Below, piece after piece: positions 25,524-33,590 of a stretch of 64,000 bases of DNA. The position numbers and the translations under genes are program-made. Every line of letters starts with the position of its first letter. Position 1 is the stretch's first letter. Source of the stretch: Limnobaculum allomyrinae (GTDB lineage Bacteria; Pseudomonadota; Gammaproteobacteria; Enterobacterales; Enterobacteriaceae); NCBI RefSeq assembly GCF_016649425.1, contig NZ_JADRCR010000003.1:62001-126000 (forward strand). The letters are read 5' to 3'. The notes beneath the pieces were generated by a model that saw nothing but the letters and a program-made list of their open reading frames with translations, ran no database searches and had not been told where the DNA came from.

Positions 25524-25624
25524 TGTAGAGTATCCTGTTTAATTGTTTTTATACTGCCGGAAAATAATAAAAATTGCTCTATTGCCTTATTTATCAACGT
25601 AATCAAAACAGATCCGGTCAGATT

Positions 25625-25660
25625 AAGGCGTAAGGGAACCCCGGCGGGTATTTACGCCTT
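25625..25660. promoter_or_regulatory. Hairpin in dgoD-dgoT spacer
   Basis: AAGGCGTAA (25625-25633) pairs with TTACGCCTT (25652-25660); the loop itself can fold further. Inside a 210-bp gap in an otherwise overlapping operon it may stabilise or partly end the upstream message. The T-run is on the plus side, so it is not a clean minus-strand terminator. Confidence 0.4.
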
Positions 25661-25733
25661 TTTATTGCTTTAATAATTAAACTGACCGGTTAATTACGTT
25701 TTAAATAAACGCGATGCTTTCACAATGCCATTA

Positions 25734-26882
25734 TTACCACTCGGCAACAGCGCCATCCGGATAACGCCAAATCGGGTTACGCCAGTCAGGAGCTTGCTTA
25801 CTGCGTTCAATCACTAACTCTTCATTTATCTCCACGCCTAACCCTGGTTTGGTTGGTGGATAGAAATGACCATCTTCCATCGAGAAGTCTTCTTTATTCA
25901 GTACATAATCCAGTAGCTCTGCGCCTTGGTTATAGTGAATACCCATGCTCTGTTCCTGAAGTACGGCATTACGTGCGACAAAATCAATATGCAGGCAGGA
26001 TGCCAACGCAATCGGCCCCAGAGGACAATGCGGAGCAAACGCCACATCGTAAGATTCCGCCATTGCGGCAATTTTATAACACTCGGTGATACCACCAGCG
26101 TGGGAAAGATCGGGTTGAACGATGCCCAGGCCACCATCGGCCAGCACACGTTTAAAATCAAAACGGGAGAACATTCGTTCACCGGCTGCAATAGGAATAT
26201 GAGTCTGAGCTGCCAGACGAACATAATATTCTGCCTGCTCTGCCAGTACCGGTTCTTCAATAAATAGCGGACGATAAGGCTCCAGCTCTTTAATCAGAAT
26301 TTTTGCCATTGGCGCATCAACGCGACCATGGAAATCCAGACCAAACTCAATACTATTACCAAAGGCTTCACGAATTTCAGCCACTACCGCTACCGCTTCA
26401 TCCACTTTACGTGAATTATCAATGATTCCCATCTCTTCACAGCCATTCAGCTTAAAGGTATCGAAACCGATATTTTTCAGTTTATTAATACCGGAAATCA
26501 CATCAGATGGGCGATCGCCACCTACCCAGCTATAGGCTTTAATTTTATCGCGCACCAGTCCACCCAGCAGTTGGTAAACCGGAACCCCTAACACTTTGCC
26601 TTTGATATCCCACAATGCCTGATCGATACCGGAGATAGCACTCATCAGAATAGGGCCACCGCGATAAAAACCACCGCGATACAGGGTTTGCCAGATATCA
26701 TTTATGCGGGCAGGATCCTGACCGATAATCATCTCTGACAGTTCATGTACCGCTGCTTCAACACTGCGAGCACGACCTTCGATCACCGGTTCCCCCCAGC
26801 CAGTCACGCCTTCATCGGTTTCTACTTTAAGAAACATCCAGCGCGGGGCTAAACGGTAAGTGGTGAGTTTAGTAATTTTCAT
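25734..26882 (-). CDS. dgoD: D-galactonate dehydratase
   Basis: 382-residue enolase-superfamily enzyme (mandelate racemase subgroup) converting D-galactonate to 2-dehydro-3-deoxy-D-galactonate. Metal and acid/base residues are visible: Asp and His in [14 protein letters not shown], Glu in [10 protein letters not shown], Glu in [13 protein letters not shown], and the late His in [13 protein letters not shown]. Length and start [19 protein letters not shown] match E. coli DgoD. Its ATG overlaps the dgoA stop (ATGA). Confidence 0.97.
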   Translation of the reverse strand: MKITKLTTYRLAPRWMFLKVETDEGVTGWGEPVIEGRARSVEAAVHELSEMIIGQDPARINDIWQTLYRGGFYRGGPILMSAISGIDQALWDIKGKVLGVPVYQLLGGLVRDKIKAYSWVGGDRPSDVISGINKLKNIGFDTFKLNGCEEMGIIDNSRKVDEAVAVVAEIREAFGNSIEFGLDFHGRVDAPMAKILIKELEPYRPLFIEEPVLAEQAEYYVRLAAQTHIPIAAGERMFSRFDFKRVLADGGLGIVQPDLSHAGGITECYKIAAMAESYDVAFAPHCPLGPIALASCLHIDFVARNAVLQEQSMGIHYNQGAELLDYVLNKEDFSMEDGHFYPPTKPGLGVEINEELVIERSKQAPDWRNPIWRYPDGAVAEW

Positions 26883-27496
26883 AACTGCACTTCCTTATAG
26901 GCTTTAACAAAACGTTGCGCCTGCTGGCGGGTCTGTTCAGGTGACTGACCGGCACGATACAGATCGCTTCCCAGCCCTGCGCCAACACAACCCGCCCGCC
27001 TATACTGGTGGAGGTTTTCTGGCGTCACGCCACCCACCGCAAACACCGGTACTTCTGGCGGTAAAACGGCTTTGAGCGCTTTAATGTAGTCAGGGCCAAA
27101 AGATGAAGAAGGAAATATTTTTAGCGTTTGAGCACCGGCGTCCAGTGCGGTAAACGCCTCTGTTGCCGTGGCACAGCCAGCACATACCGTCATACCAAAC
27201 TCTACGGCGCGTCGGATAACCGCCGGATTGGTGTTTGGTGTCACAATCATTTGGCAGCCCATCGACGCTAAACGCTCGACATTAGCAACCGTTAAGACGG
27301 TACCCGCACCAATCAGCGCCTGAGAACCAAACTGCTCAACCATCTTCGGAATACTGACCTCCCACTGCGGTGAATTCAGTGGAATTTCAATAGCATCAAA
27401 ACCAGACTCAATCAGGGCGGAAACGTGGGACTCCACCTCCTGGGGCTGAATACCACGTAAAATAGCAATTAGCGGAAAATTAGTTTTCCAGCTCAT
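26879..27496 (-). CDS. dgoA: 2-dehydro-3-deoxy-6-phosphogalactonate aldolase
   Basis: 205-residue KDPG/KDPGal-type class I aldolase that splits 2-keto-3-deoxy-6-phosphogalactonate into pyruvate and glyceraldehyde 3-phosphate. The Schiff-base lysine is in [16 protein letters not shown]; the catalytic Glu region is [11 protein letters not shown]. Starts [16 protein letters not shown] like E. coli DgoA. Overlaps dgoK by 17 bp and dgoD by 4 bp, implying translational coupling. Confidence 0.96.
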   Translation of the reverse strand: MSWKTNFPLIAILRGIQPQEVESHVSALIESGFDAIEIPLNSPQWEVSIPKMVEQFGSQALIGAGTVLTVANVERLASMGCQMIVTPNTNPAVIRRAVEFGMTVCAGCATATEAFTALDAGAQTLKIFPSSSFGPDYIKALKAVLPPEVPVFAVGGVTPENLHQYRRAGCVGAGLGSDLYRAGQSPEQTRQQAQRFVKAYKEVQL

Positions 27497-28385
27497 AAAC
27501 CAGACTCCTTATACCGGATTTAAAGGCATCATCTCCATCAATGGCCTGATGTGGAATACCGGCTAAAGCCAACGCTTCACGATAGCGACTGGTTAAACTC
27601 TGGTTACCAATAATCGTGACGCCACGCTGATTCACATCGGCATATTGCTGTTGCATTTGCGCCACTTCATTACCGATAAGCAATCCGGATAGCCACTCCT
27701 GAACCACGGAAGGATCTAACTGACCAAGAACATGAGCCGCCCGGGTTTCAAACAGGCGGCGGATAATATGAGTTTCATTAAAACCAACTTCCATACCCTG
27801 TCTGAATGCCTGCTGCGATTCCCGCTGCACACCAATACCGGCACCCACCAGAGAATGATTAATCAACAAATGATGTAGTTCACCGGTCATCACCGTCCGA
27901 AAATCGGCTACCGTATCGCCATCCATTTGTACCCATTTGCAATGGGTACCGGGCATCACGTAATAGGCGGCTGGTTTTTGTGCATGAGCACCCACTAACT
28001 GGGTCTCTTCACCGCGCATAACGTTACAGTTGCCATCCTGATTGATGGCAAGACCCGGCACAATCCAGGCGCGCATTGGCGCTAGCTGAGTTACCGGCAT
28101 TAAGTGATGAGAGATCTGACTTAAATTTGCCGGACACATTTGATAAGGAGTAGGAATCCATCCAGCGTTGCTGCCAATCATGCCGGCCATGACTACAGGG
28201 ATCCCGTCAGGATACTGAGCCAGCCAGTTATCAAACAGCTGATGAAAAATCGCTTCCGGCGGCTGCCCGTCAAAACGGGTAACGCCCCGCTCAGAACGCA
28301 GCGTATCGACGCAAAGATCGCCATCAAATAACCAGGCTCTCAGATTGGTTGATCCCCAATCAACGCCGATAAATTGCTCAATCAT
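27480..28385 (-). CDS. dgoK: 2-dehydro-3-deoxygalactonokinase
   Basis: 301-residue sugar-acid kinase of the ASKHA fold phosphorylating 2-keto-3-deoxygalactonate at O6 with ATP. The N-terminal FIGVDWGSTNLRAWLF is the phosphate-1 motif; YYVMPGTHCKWVQMDGD and ALALAGIPHQAIDGDDAF are family segments. Slightly longer than E. coli DgoK (about 292). Its ATG overlaps the dgoR stop (ATGA). Confidence 0.95.
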   Translation of the reverse strand: MIEQFIGVDWGSTNLRAWLFDGDLCVDTLRSERGVTRFDGQPPEAIFHQLFDNWLAQYPDGIPVVMAGMIGSNAGWIPTPYQMCPANLSQISHHLMPVTQLAPMRAWIVPGLAINQDGNCNVMRGEETQLVGAHAQKPAAYYVMPGTHCKWVQMDGDTVADFRTVMTGELHHLLINHSLVGAGIGVQRESQQAFRQGMEVGFNETHIIRRLFETRAAHVLGQLDPSVVQEWLSGLLIGNEVAQMQQQYADVNQRGVTIIGNQSLTSRYREALALAGIPHQAIDGDDAFKSGIRSLVYELEN

Positions 28386-29080
28386 GTAGACTCCTTCAAA
28401 CGCTGGGTGGAACTGGCAATCATCGCCAGAGCGGCCTTCTCTGCGGCATCAATATCCTGATGACGAATCGCATCGTACAAGTCCTTATGTTCCCGCAATG
28501 TGCGAGGCATATTGTCTTCATCCGGCATATAGGTACGCTCAAACACCGCATGTTGTAGCGAACTAATCGCAACACCCAACTGCTGTAATATTGGATTATG
28601 GGTCGCCACCAAAATAGCCTGGTGAAAACGAATATCCGCCTGGTTAAACGCTTCACGATCCTGACTGTGAACAATCATGTCATTCAGCGCACTTTCAATC
28701 TGTACCAATTCTGTAGGGGTTGCGCGCTCTGCTGCCCAACGCGCCATACTCGGCTCGACTAAATGACGTACTTCATTCATTGAGGCGATCAACCGGGGGT
28801 CGTAATCATGCTCAAGAATCCACTGCAAAACGTCACTGTCGAGATAACTCCACTGATTGCGGAAAGTGACAAAGGCTCCGCGATAACGCTGCACTTCAAC
28901 TAAACGCTTTGCTGCCAGTGCGCGCAGCACCTCACGAATAATGTTGCGTGAAGTATTAAATTCTTCACAAAGATCGGTTTCTGCCGGTAACGCAGAACCG
29001 GGAATATATTTACCGTGTACGATCTGCTTACCCAGCTCGATAATAATGCGATCGGTTTTGCTCATTTCAGACTGTGGCAT
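28382..29080 (-). CDS. dgoR: Galactonate operon repressor (GntR/FadR family)
   Basis: 232 residues. A GntR winged helix (about 5-75: PAETDLCEEFNTSRNIIREVLRALAAKRLV) precedes an FCD effector domain (about 85-225) with metal-site His and Asp residues (DIRFHQAILVATHN). It represses dgoRKADT and is released by D-galactonate in E. coli. ATG 29078-29080 is chosen over a TTG one codon upstream because GGAG is 6 nt before it. First gene of its own operon, so autoregulated; repeated TTGTAC-type sites upstream are likely operators. Confidence 0.95.
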   Translation of the reverse strand: MPQSEMSKTDRIIIELGKQIVHGKYIPGSALPAETDLCEEFNTSRNIIREVLRALAAKRLVEVQRYRGAFVTFRNQWSYLDSDVLQWILEHDYDPRLIASMNEVRHLVEPSMARWAAERATPTELVQIESALNDMIVHSQDREAFNQADIRFHQAILVATHNPILQQLGVAISSLQHAVFERTYMPDEDNMPRTLREHKDLYDAIRHQDIDAAEKAALAMIASSTQRLKEST

Positions 29081-29109
29081 CAATAACTCCGGAGTGATAA
29101 GTGTCGTTG

Positions 29110-29285
29110 TTGTACTGAAAACTGTGCTGCTTCGGCATCAGTTTTGACTGTTACCAACTTTATCTGTCTGACCCTCACCTGTCTTGTACACGATGTTAAA
29201 AATGGCGAGTATTTCTACTACGACGAAAGGATTGTAATTCAATTTATTTAAATTGTACTACGATCTGGATCGCAAAACGTACAAT
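29110..29285. promoter_or_regulatory. dgo promoter/operator region with repeated DgoR-like half-sites
   Basis: TTGTACTACGA (29253-29263) and TTCTACTACGA (29213-29223) differ by one base and are 40 bp apart, on the same DNA face. Further TTGTAC cores occur at 29110, 29184 and, on the other strand, 29280-29285. They lie between dgoR and the start of the ammonia-lyase gene and are plausible DgoR operators. The remaining 200 bp to 29485 shows no gene; AAGGAG (29475-29480) serves the next gene. Confidence 0.5.
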
Positions 29286-29485
29286 CCATTTCTGGAAGGA
29301 AATTATTTGAATGCCAGAAAAGGTTATTCAGCGCTGAAAAAATAACAGCCCTGCCTGAAACTCACCCTCTCTTACAGTTTTTAACCTCATCATTTCCGAT
29401 CATTTTTTATTTACTGGTTAACTTGTCCCTCGACAACTCATCAACCAGAGGATAAAAATAAGTTTGCTAACCTAAAGGAGCCGGT

Positions 29486-30448
29486 ATGAATTCCCTCTAT
29501 CCATTAATCACTGAAGCCCATATGGCAATTCGTCCCCAGGTCAGAACCACACCGCTGGACTACAGCCCGTTGCTATCATTAATCAGCGGCTGCCAAATCT
29601 ATCTGAAGTGTGAGCACCTGCAGCATACGGGGTCATTCAAGTTTCGGGGAGCGGCAAATAAGATACATTTACTGAATGAAACCGCGCGCCAGAGCGGTGT
29701 GATCACCGCTTCAACAGGTAATCATGGTCAGGCATTAGCGCTGGCGGCTCGGAAAGCGGGCGTAGCCGTTACCGTATATGCTCCCGCAACAGCGGCACAG
29801 GTTAAGCTGGATGCTATCCGTGCATTTGGGGCTGATATTGAACTGGTTGAAGGGGACGCGCTGGCGGCAGAGCTTGAAGCATCAAGACAAGCCGGATTAC
29901 AGGGGAAACCCTTTGTCTCTCCTTATAACGACAAATACATTATTGCCGGTCAGGGTACAGCTGGCATAGAAATAGCAGAACAGATAGACGATTTGGATGC
30001 GGTATTTATTGCCGTTGGTGGCGGCGGTTTGATATCGGGTATTGGTACTGCTCTCAAACAGTTATCCCCTAAAACTCACATTATCGGCTGCTGGCCAGCC
30101 AATGCGCCCAGCATGTACGCCAGCCTGAAGGCCGGAAAAATTATCGAAGTGGAAGAGCAGGAAACGCTGTCTGATGGCACCGCTGGCGGCGTAGAGCCTG
30201 GCGCTATTACCTTTCCTGTTTGCCAACAGGTCATCGATCGTTGCGAATTAGTGAGTGAGCAAGAGATCCGCGATGCAATGCGTCTGGTCGCCCGCACCGA
30301 CCGTTGGATGATTGAAGGTGCCGCTGGCGTAGCGCTTGCAACTGCACTACGGCTGGCACCTGAATTTCAGGGTAAGAAAATCGCCGTGGTACTGTGCGGT
30401 AAAAATATCGTACTGGAAAAGTACATTAATGCAGTGAGCGGAGAATAA
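29486..30448 (+). CDS. PLP-dependent threonine/serine (or hydroxyaspartate) ammonia-lyase
   Basis: 320-residue fold-type II PLP enzyme. Lys52 in HTGSFKFRGA forms the internal aldimine. The substrate loop STGNHGQALA and the glycine-rich phosphate loop VGGGGLISG are intact. There is no C-terminal ACT regulatory domain, so it is a catabolic-type short enzyme, in the range of threo-3-hydroxyaspartate dehydratase, serine racemase and TdcB-like proteins. The precise substrate is not determinable. Divergent from dgoR across 405 bp; convergent with a GNAT gene. Confidence 0.88.
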   Translation: MNSLYPLITEAHMAIRPQVRTTPLDYSPLLSLISGCQIYLKCEHLQHTGSFKFRGAANKIHLLNETARQSGVITASTGNHGQALALAARKAGVAVTVYAPATAAQVKLDAIRAFGADIELVEGDALAAELEASRQAGLQGKPFVSPYNDKYIIAGQGTAGIEIAEQIDDLDAVFIAVGGGGLISGIGTALKQLSPKTHIIGCWPANAPSMYASLKAGKIIEVEEQETLSDGTAGGVEPGAITFPVCQQVIDRCELVSEQEIRDAMRLVARTDRWMIEGAAGVALATALRLAPEFQGKKIAVVLCGKNIVLEKYINAVSGE

Positions 30449-30476
30449 TACCTCAACCTCTATCCTCTGAACCGTT

Positions 30477-31004
30477 TCACTGCGGATTCAGGGGATAATA
30501 CATCGCCATCCGATAAAAGCGGCTCCATTCCCGCTCACCGGCTAGAGCCTGCTGTAGAAACTCAGGGACGGGCAATGAGTCAAATGCCATAAAACCTATA
30601 CGTTGATAAAAAGGGCCATTCCAGACCACATCACGAAACGTCGTCAGTCCGACATATTGGCACTGCTGCTGACGTGACCATTCAATCACTTGCCTAATCA
30701 ACTGTTTACCAATACCTCGCCTGCCCGCATCAGGATGGACACATACCTCCTGAATCCAGCCCCACTCCTCAACCCGATCTGCCAGAATAAAACCAACCGG
30801 CTGGCCATCCTGCTGCGCCACCCATAATCGTTTCTCTGCCTGAGCCTGCTGCAATAAATCAACAGAAATCGTCTCCTGCCGCTGTGGTATTGGCAAAACG
30901 GATTCAGGAAAAATCGACGCAGCAGCAGCCTCGATCGGGGCAATTAATGGGATATCGGCCGCAACAGCCAAACCAATCGAATAATTAGTTATTTCACCAG
31001 TCAT
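30477..31004 (-). CDS. GNAT-family N-acetyltransferase
   Basis: 175 residues. Start ATG 31002-31004 has AAAGGA 5 nt upstream; an in-frame ATG eight codons earlier has a poorly spaced site. The acetyl-CoA-binding motif is VHPDAGRRGIGKQLIRQVI, followed by CQYVGLTTFRDVVWNGPFYQRIGF, which is typical of single-domain GNATs. The substrate is unknown. A multi-hairpin repeat lies immediately upstream. Confidence 0.88.
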   Translation of the reverse strand: MTGEITNYSIGLAVAADIPLIAPIEAAAASIFPESVLPIPQRQETISVDLLQQAQAEKRLWVAQQDGQPVGFILADRVEEWGWIQEVCVHPDAGRRGIGKQLIRQVIEWSRQQQCQYVGLTTFRDVVWNGPFYQRIGFMAFDSLPVPEFLQQALAGEREWSRFYRMAMYYPLNPQ

Positions 31005-31047
31005 ATAAATCCTTTCAACAAAATGCATTCCCGCCGTTGCCCTTAAA

Positions 31048-31286
31048 GCCCTTGACCTTCTCTCTTAAGCTTTTGACCTCAAAGAGCACTGGAATTCAGC
31101 CGACAACTGAAAGAGGGTAGCACGCCCAACAGGGATGTTGGGCGAGGCACTGCTTCGCTGGGAGCGAATCAGTGCCGGTGCGTAAGCCCGAGTGAAGGCG
31201 GAGGGAAGTCGCCACAGGCGACCTGGATTCGGGTGCGAAGGCGCGGGGGTGCAGGGGACGTTCGCCCCAACGCCCCCTGCTCGGCC
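31048..31286. repeat. Multi-hairpin intergenic repeat, copy B (about 240 bp)
   Basis: Same orientation and shared blocks as copy A (9111-9463). Hairpins include CGCCCAACA/TGTTGGGCG (31123-31144), a near-perfect 14-bp stem (31146-31176, TTCGCT/AGCGAA at its tip), GTCGCC/GGCGAC (about 31208-31222) and a terminal GCAGGGG...CCCCTGC stem. Relative to copy A it lacks the modules between GTCGCCACA and GCGACCTG. The rest of 31005-31354 holds no gene. Confidence 0.75.
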
Positions 31287-31354
31287 GCCTCACGATAGTT
31301 GAACTAAACGCTACATCATTAGCGGCCGAAATTACTCAAGAGCTAAACAGATCG

Positions 31355-32608
31355 TTATGGTATCAAATCCATCTGCTTAGTCTCTTTCCCTAACCAAATA
31401 ACCGCCACTACCGCCACCATTATCGACGCACAGAACAGACTAAAAATCAGCGTAATCGAACTGTTCATTGCCACCAGATAACCGACCATTAGTGGCCCCA
31501 GAATACCACCAACCCGACCAATGGAAGCAGCCATTCCGGCACCCGTGCCGCGGATCGCGGTTGGATATTGTTCCGGTGTATAGGCGTATAACGCTCCCCA
31601 TGCACCCAGATTGAAGAATGACAATAGCATGCCAAAAATCAACAGTTGAGCAACGGTATCAGAAGCCCCAAAGAAATAGGCTGAAATCGCGGTTCCGGTC
31701 AGATAAGTTGCCAGTACAAACTTACGCCCGTAGCGCTCGATGAGCCATGCGGCGGTAAAGTAACCCGGAAGTTGGGCCAGCGTCATAATCAACACATACT
31801 GGAAGCTTTTCACCAAACTAAAGCCCTTCAGCATCACGACACTCGGCAGCCACAGGAACATACCATAGTAAGAAAACACCACGCAGAACCACAGAATCCA
31901 CAGCATCAGCGTGGCTTTACGATAATCACTGGACCAAACCGCTGTGATATTGCTGATAATTGAAGGCTTGGCCTCTTTGGTTTCTGCCCGCTTAAAGCGC
32001 GGTGAGTCCGGCAGATTCCAGCGCAAATAAATGGCATAGAACGCAGGTAACGCACTGATTAACATCGCCACACGCCAGCCGTAGCTTGGAATGATAAAGT
32101 AAGCAATCAGCGCCGCCGCCAGCCAACCAAACGCCCAGAAGCTCTCCAGCAGTACCACAATGCGCCCGCGTTCGTGTGATTCAACGCTTTCAGATACCAG
32201 CGTTGAGGCTACCGGCAGTTCGCCACCCAGCCCCATACCAATAATAAAACGCAGCACCAGTAATGCCGCCAGCGTAGATACCAGAGCAGTCAGCCCACTG
32301 CCAACACTAAACAACAGCAATGTGACAATAAATGCCGATTTTCGTCCGGTACGATCCGCCATCACGCCAAATACAAACGCTCCTACCGCCATGCCGATAG
32401 AGTTAATGCTGCCAATCCAGCCCATTTGTTGAGCCGTTAGTCCCCAGTCTTGTTTTAACGCTGCCAATAAAAACGACAACAGCCCGACGTCCAAAGCATC
32501 GAACATCCACCCCAGACCGGCAATCGTCAACAGCTTATGTTTAGACACCCCTTTTTGAACCAGCGTTTTTTGTGAAGTCGTCGCTTGTGACACCTGAGTT
32601 ATCCTCAT
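31355..32608 (-). CDS. niaP: Niacin/nicotinamide transporter, NiaP type (MFS)
   Basis: 417-residue, 12-helix MFS transporter. It is close by eye to Bacillus NiaP/NaiP along the whole length: GWMFDALDVGLLSFLLAALK, GMGLGGELPVASTLVSE, VLLESFWAFGWLAAALIAYF and WFCVVFSYYGMFLWLPSV. It imports nicotinate or nicotinamide for NAD synthesis. The ATG at 32608 has no ribosome site, whereas a GTG five codons later (32593) is preceded by GAGGA at 9 nt, so the true start may be there. It stands alone; no NiaR-like regulator is nearby. Confidence 0.85.
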   Translation of the reverse strand: MRITQVSQATTSQKTLVQKGVSKHKLLTIAGLGWMFDALDVGLLSFLLAALKQDWGLTAQQMGWIGSINSIGMAVGAFVFGVMADRTGRKSAFIVTLLLFSVGSGLTALVSTLAALLVLRFIIGMGLGGELPVASTLVSESVESHERGRIVVLLESFWAFGWLAAALIAYFIIPSYGWRVAMLISALPAFYAIYLRWNLPDSPRFKRAETKEAKPSIISNITAVWSSDYRKATLMLWILWFCVVFSYYGMFLWLPSVVMLKGFSLVKSFQYVLIMTLAQLPGYFTAAWLIERYGRKFVLATYLTGTAISAYFFGASDTVAQLLIFGMLLSFFNLGAWGALYAYTPEQYPTAIRGTGAGMAASIGRVGGILGPLMVGYLVAMNSSITLIFSLFCASIMVAVVAVIWLGKETKQMDLIP

Positions 32609-32864
32609 AAAGTAGAGTTTCAGCGCCTGTTATAACAGGCAGAAAATATCAGAGCGGATGAAGCATAGAACAATTTGTCTCAACCCGCCGATTGATAAAC
32701 AAAGGCACACTTCCGGATATCCTTTTGGCATATCACAATGTGTAGTTGCAGTTTTTCCAGAAACAATGTGATAACAGCATCTGAGTTGTCTCACAACACA
32801 TTTTTCCATCTTTGAAGGCGTTTTCTTTCTGTAGTAGTATCCTGAATAACTATTTTTTTCCCCG

Positions 32865-33590
32865 TTGAGCTTATTGATGGACCAACAATATCAACACTGG
32901 CTATACGCCCTGTCGGCCCCAATAGTCGCACTAAACATTGAATACGGGGCGTCTTACACCGCGCCGAACTTCTACCCAAATGACTCCTCGCTGGATTTAA
33001 AAGAGAGCTGGGACATAGAATCCAGAGAATCATTATTCGATACCGTCACCCGCATGATCGACCACGGTCATGCTGACGAACTCTCCTATCCTTACTATTT
33101 ATGGCACCAGCTAACACCAAACCGTTGGCGGGATTATTCAGCACATCAGGAAGAGTCGCGTCAGGTATTGCTGGAGTTTGTGGCCGATACCGCTCTCATG
33201 TGCGGCTCAGGCGGCATCCGTGCCTGGGATCTGTGCCGAATGAGCTTCTTGTGCCGTATTGGCGTATTGAACCAGTGGATTACAGAACAAGAGAGTTTGT
33301 GGTTTCACTGTCGTATCGCCCAGCGCGCCCGCCACTACTACGCCAGTTGGCAAGAGTACGCATCCGGATTTCTGATTGGCAGAACCTTCTGGCTCTCCAT
33401 CAGTGAAGAGCTGCCGGAACTCAAACGCTACGCGCTGAACAGTAAAGGTACGCTGGATTCGAATATGACCATTTCCCGGTATCTGTTTACCGAGTCCAAT
33501 AGCCCTTATCAGCATCTTATATGGGAAATGGATCCGGCCGAGCTGGAGATGGAAAAACCTCAGTCACTACAGGAGGTTGACTGGTCATGA
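32865..33590 (+). CDS. DUF1266 protein of the YbeU/YbeR type
   Basis: 241-residue soluble protein without signal peptide. The central block GSGGIRAWDLCRMSFLCRIGVLNQW with LAQRARHYYASW-like continuation and GFLIGRTFWLS is the DUF1266 signature. In E. coli two such genes (ybeR, ybeU) sit beside djlB/djlC and hscC. Here it overlaps the J-domain gene by 4 bp (ATGA), indicating co-translation. The molecular role is unknown; it may be a client or adaptor of the HscC chaperone system (inference). Confidence 0.85.
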   Translation: MSLLMDQQYQHWLYALSAPIVALNIEYGASYTAPNFYPNDSSLDLKESWDIESRESLFDTVTRMIDHGHADELSYPYYLWHQLTPNRWRDYSAHQEESRQVLLEFVADTALMCGSGGIRAWDLCRMSFLCRIGVLNQWITEQESLWFHCRIAQRARHYYASWQEYASGFLIGRTFWLSISEELPELKRYALNSKGTLDSNMTISRYLFTESNSPYQHLIWEMDPAELEMEKPQSLQEVDWS

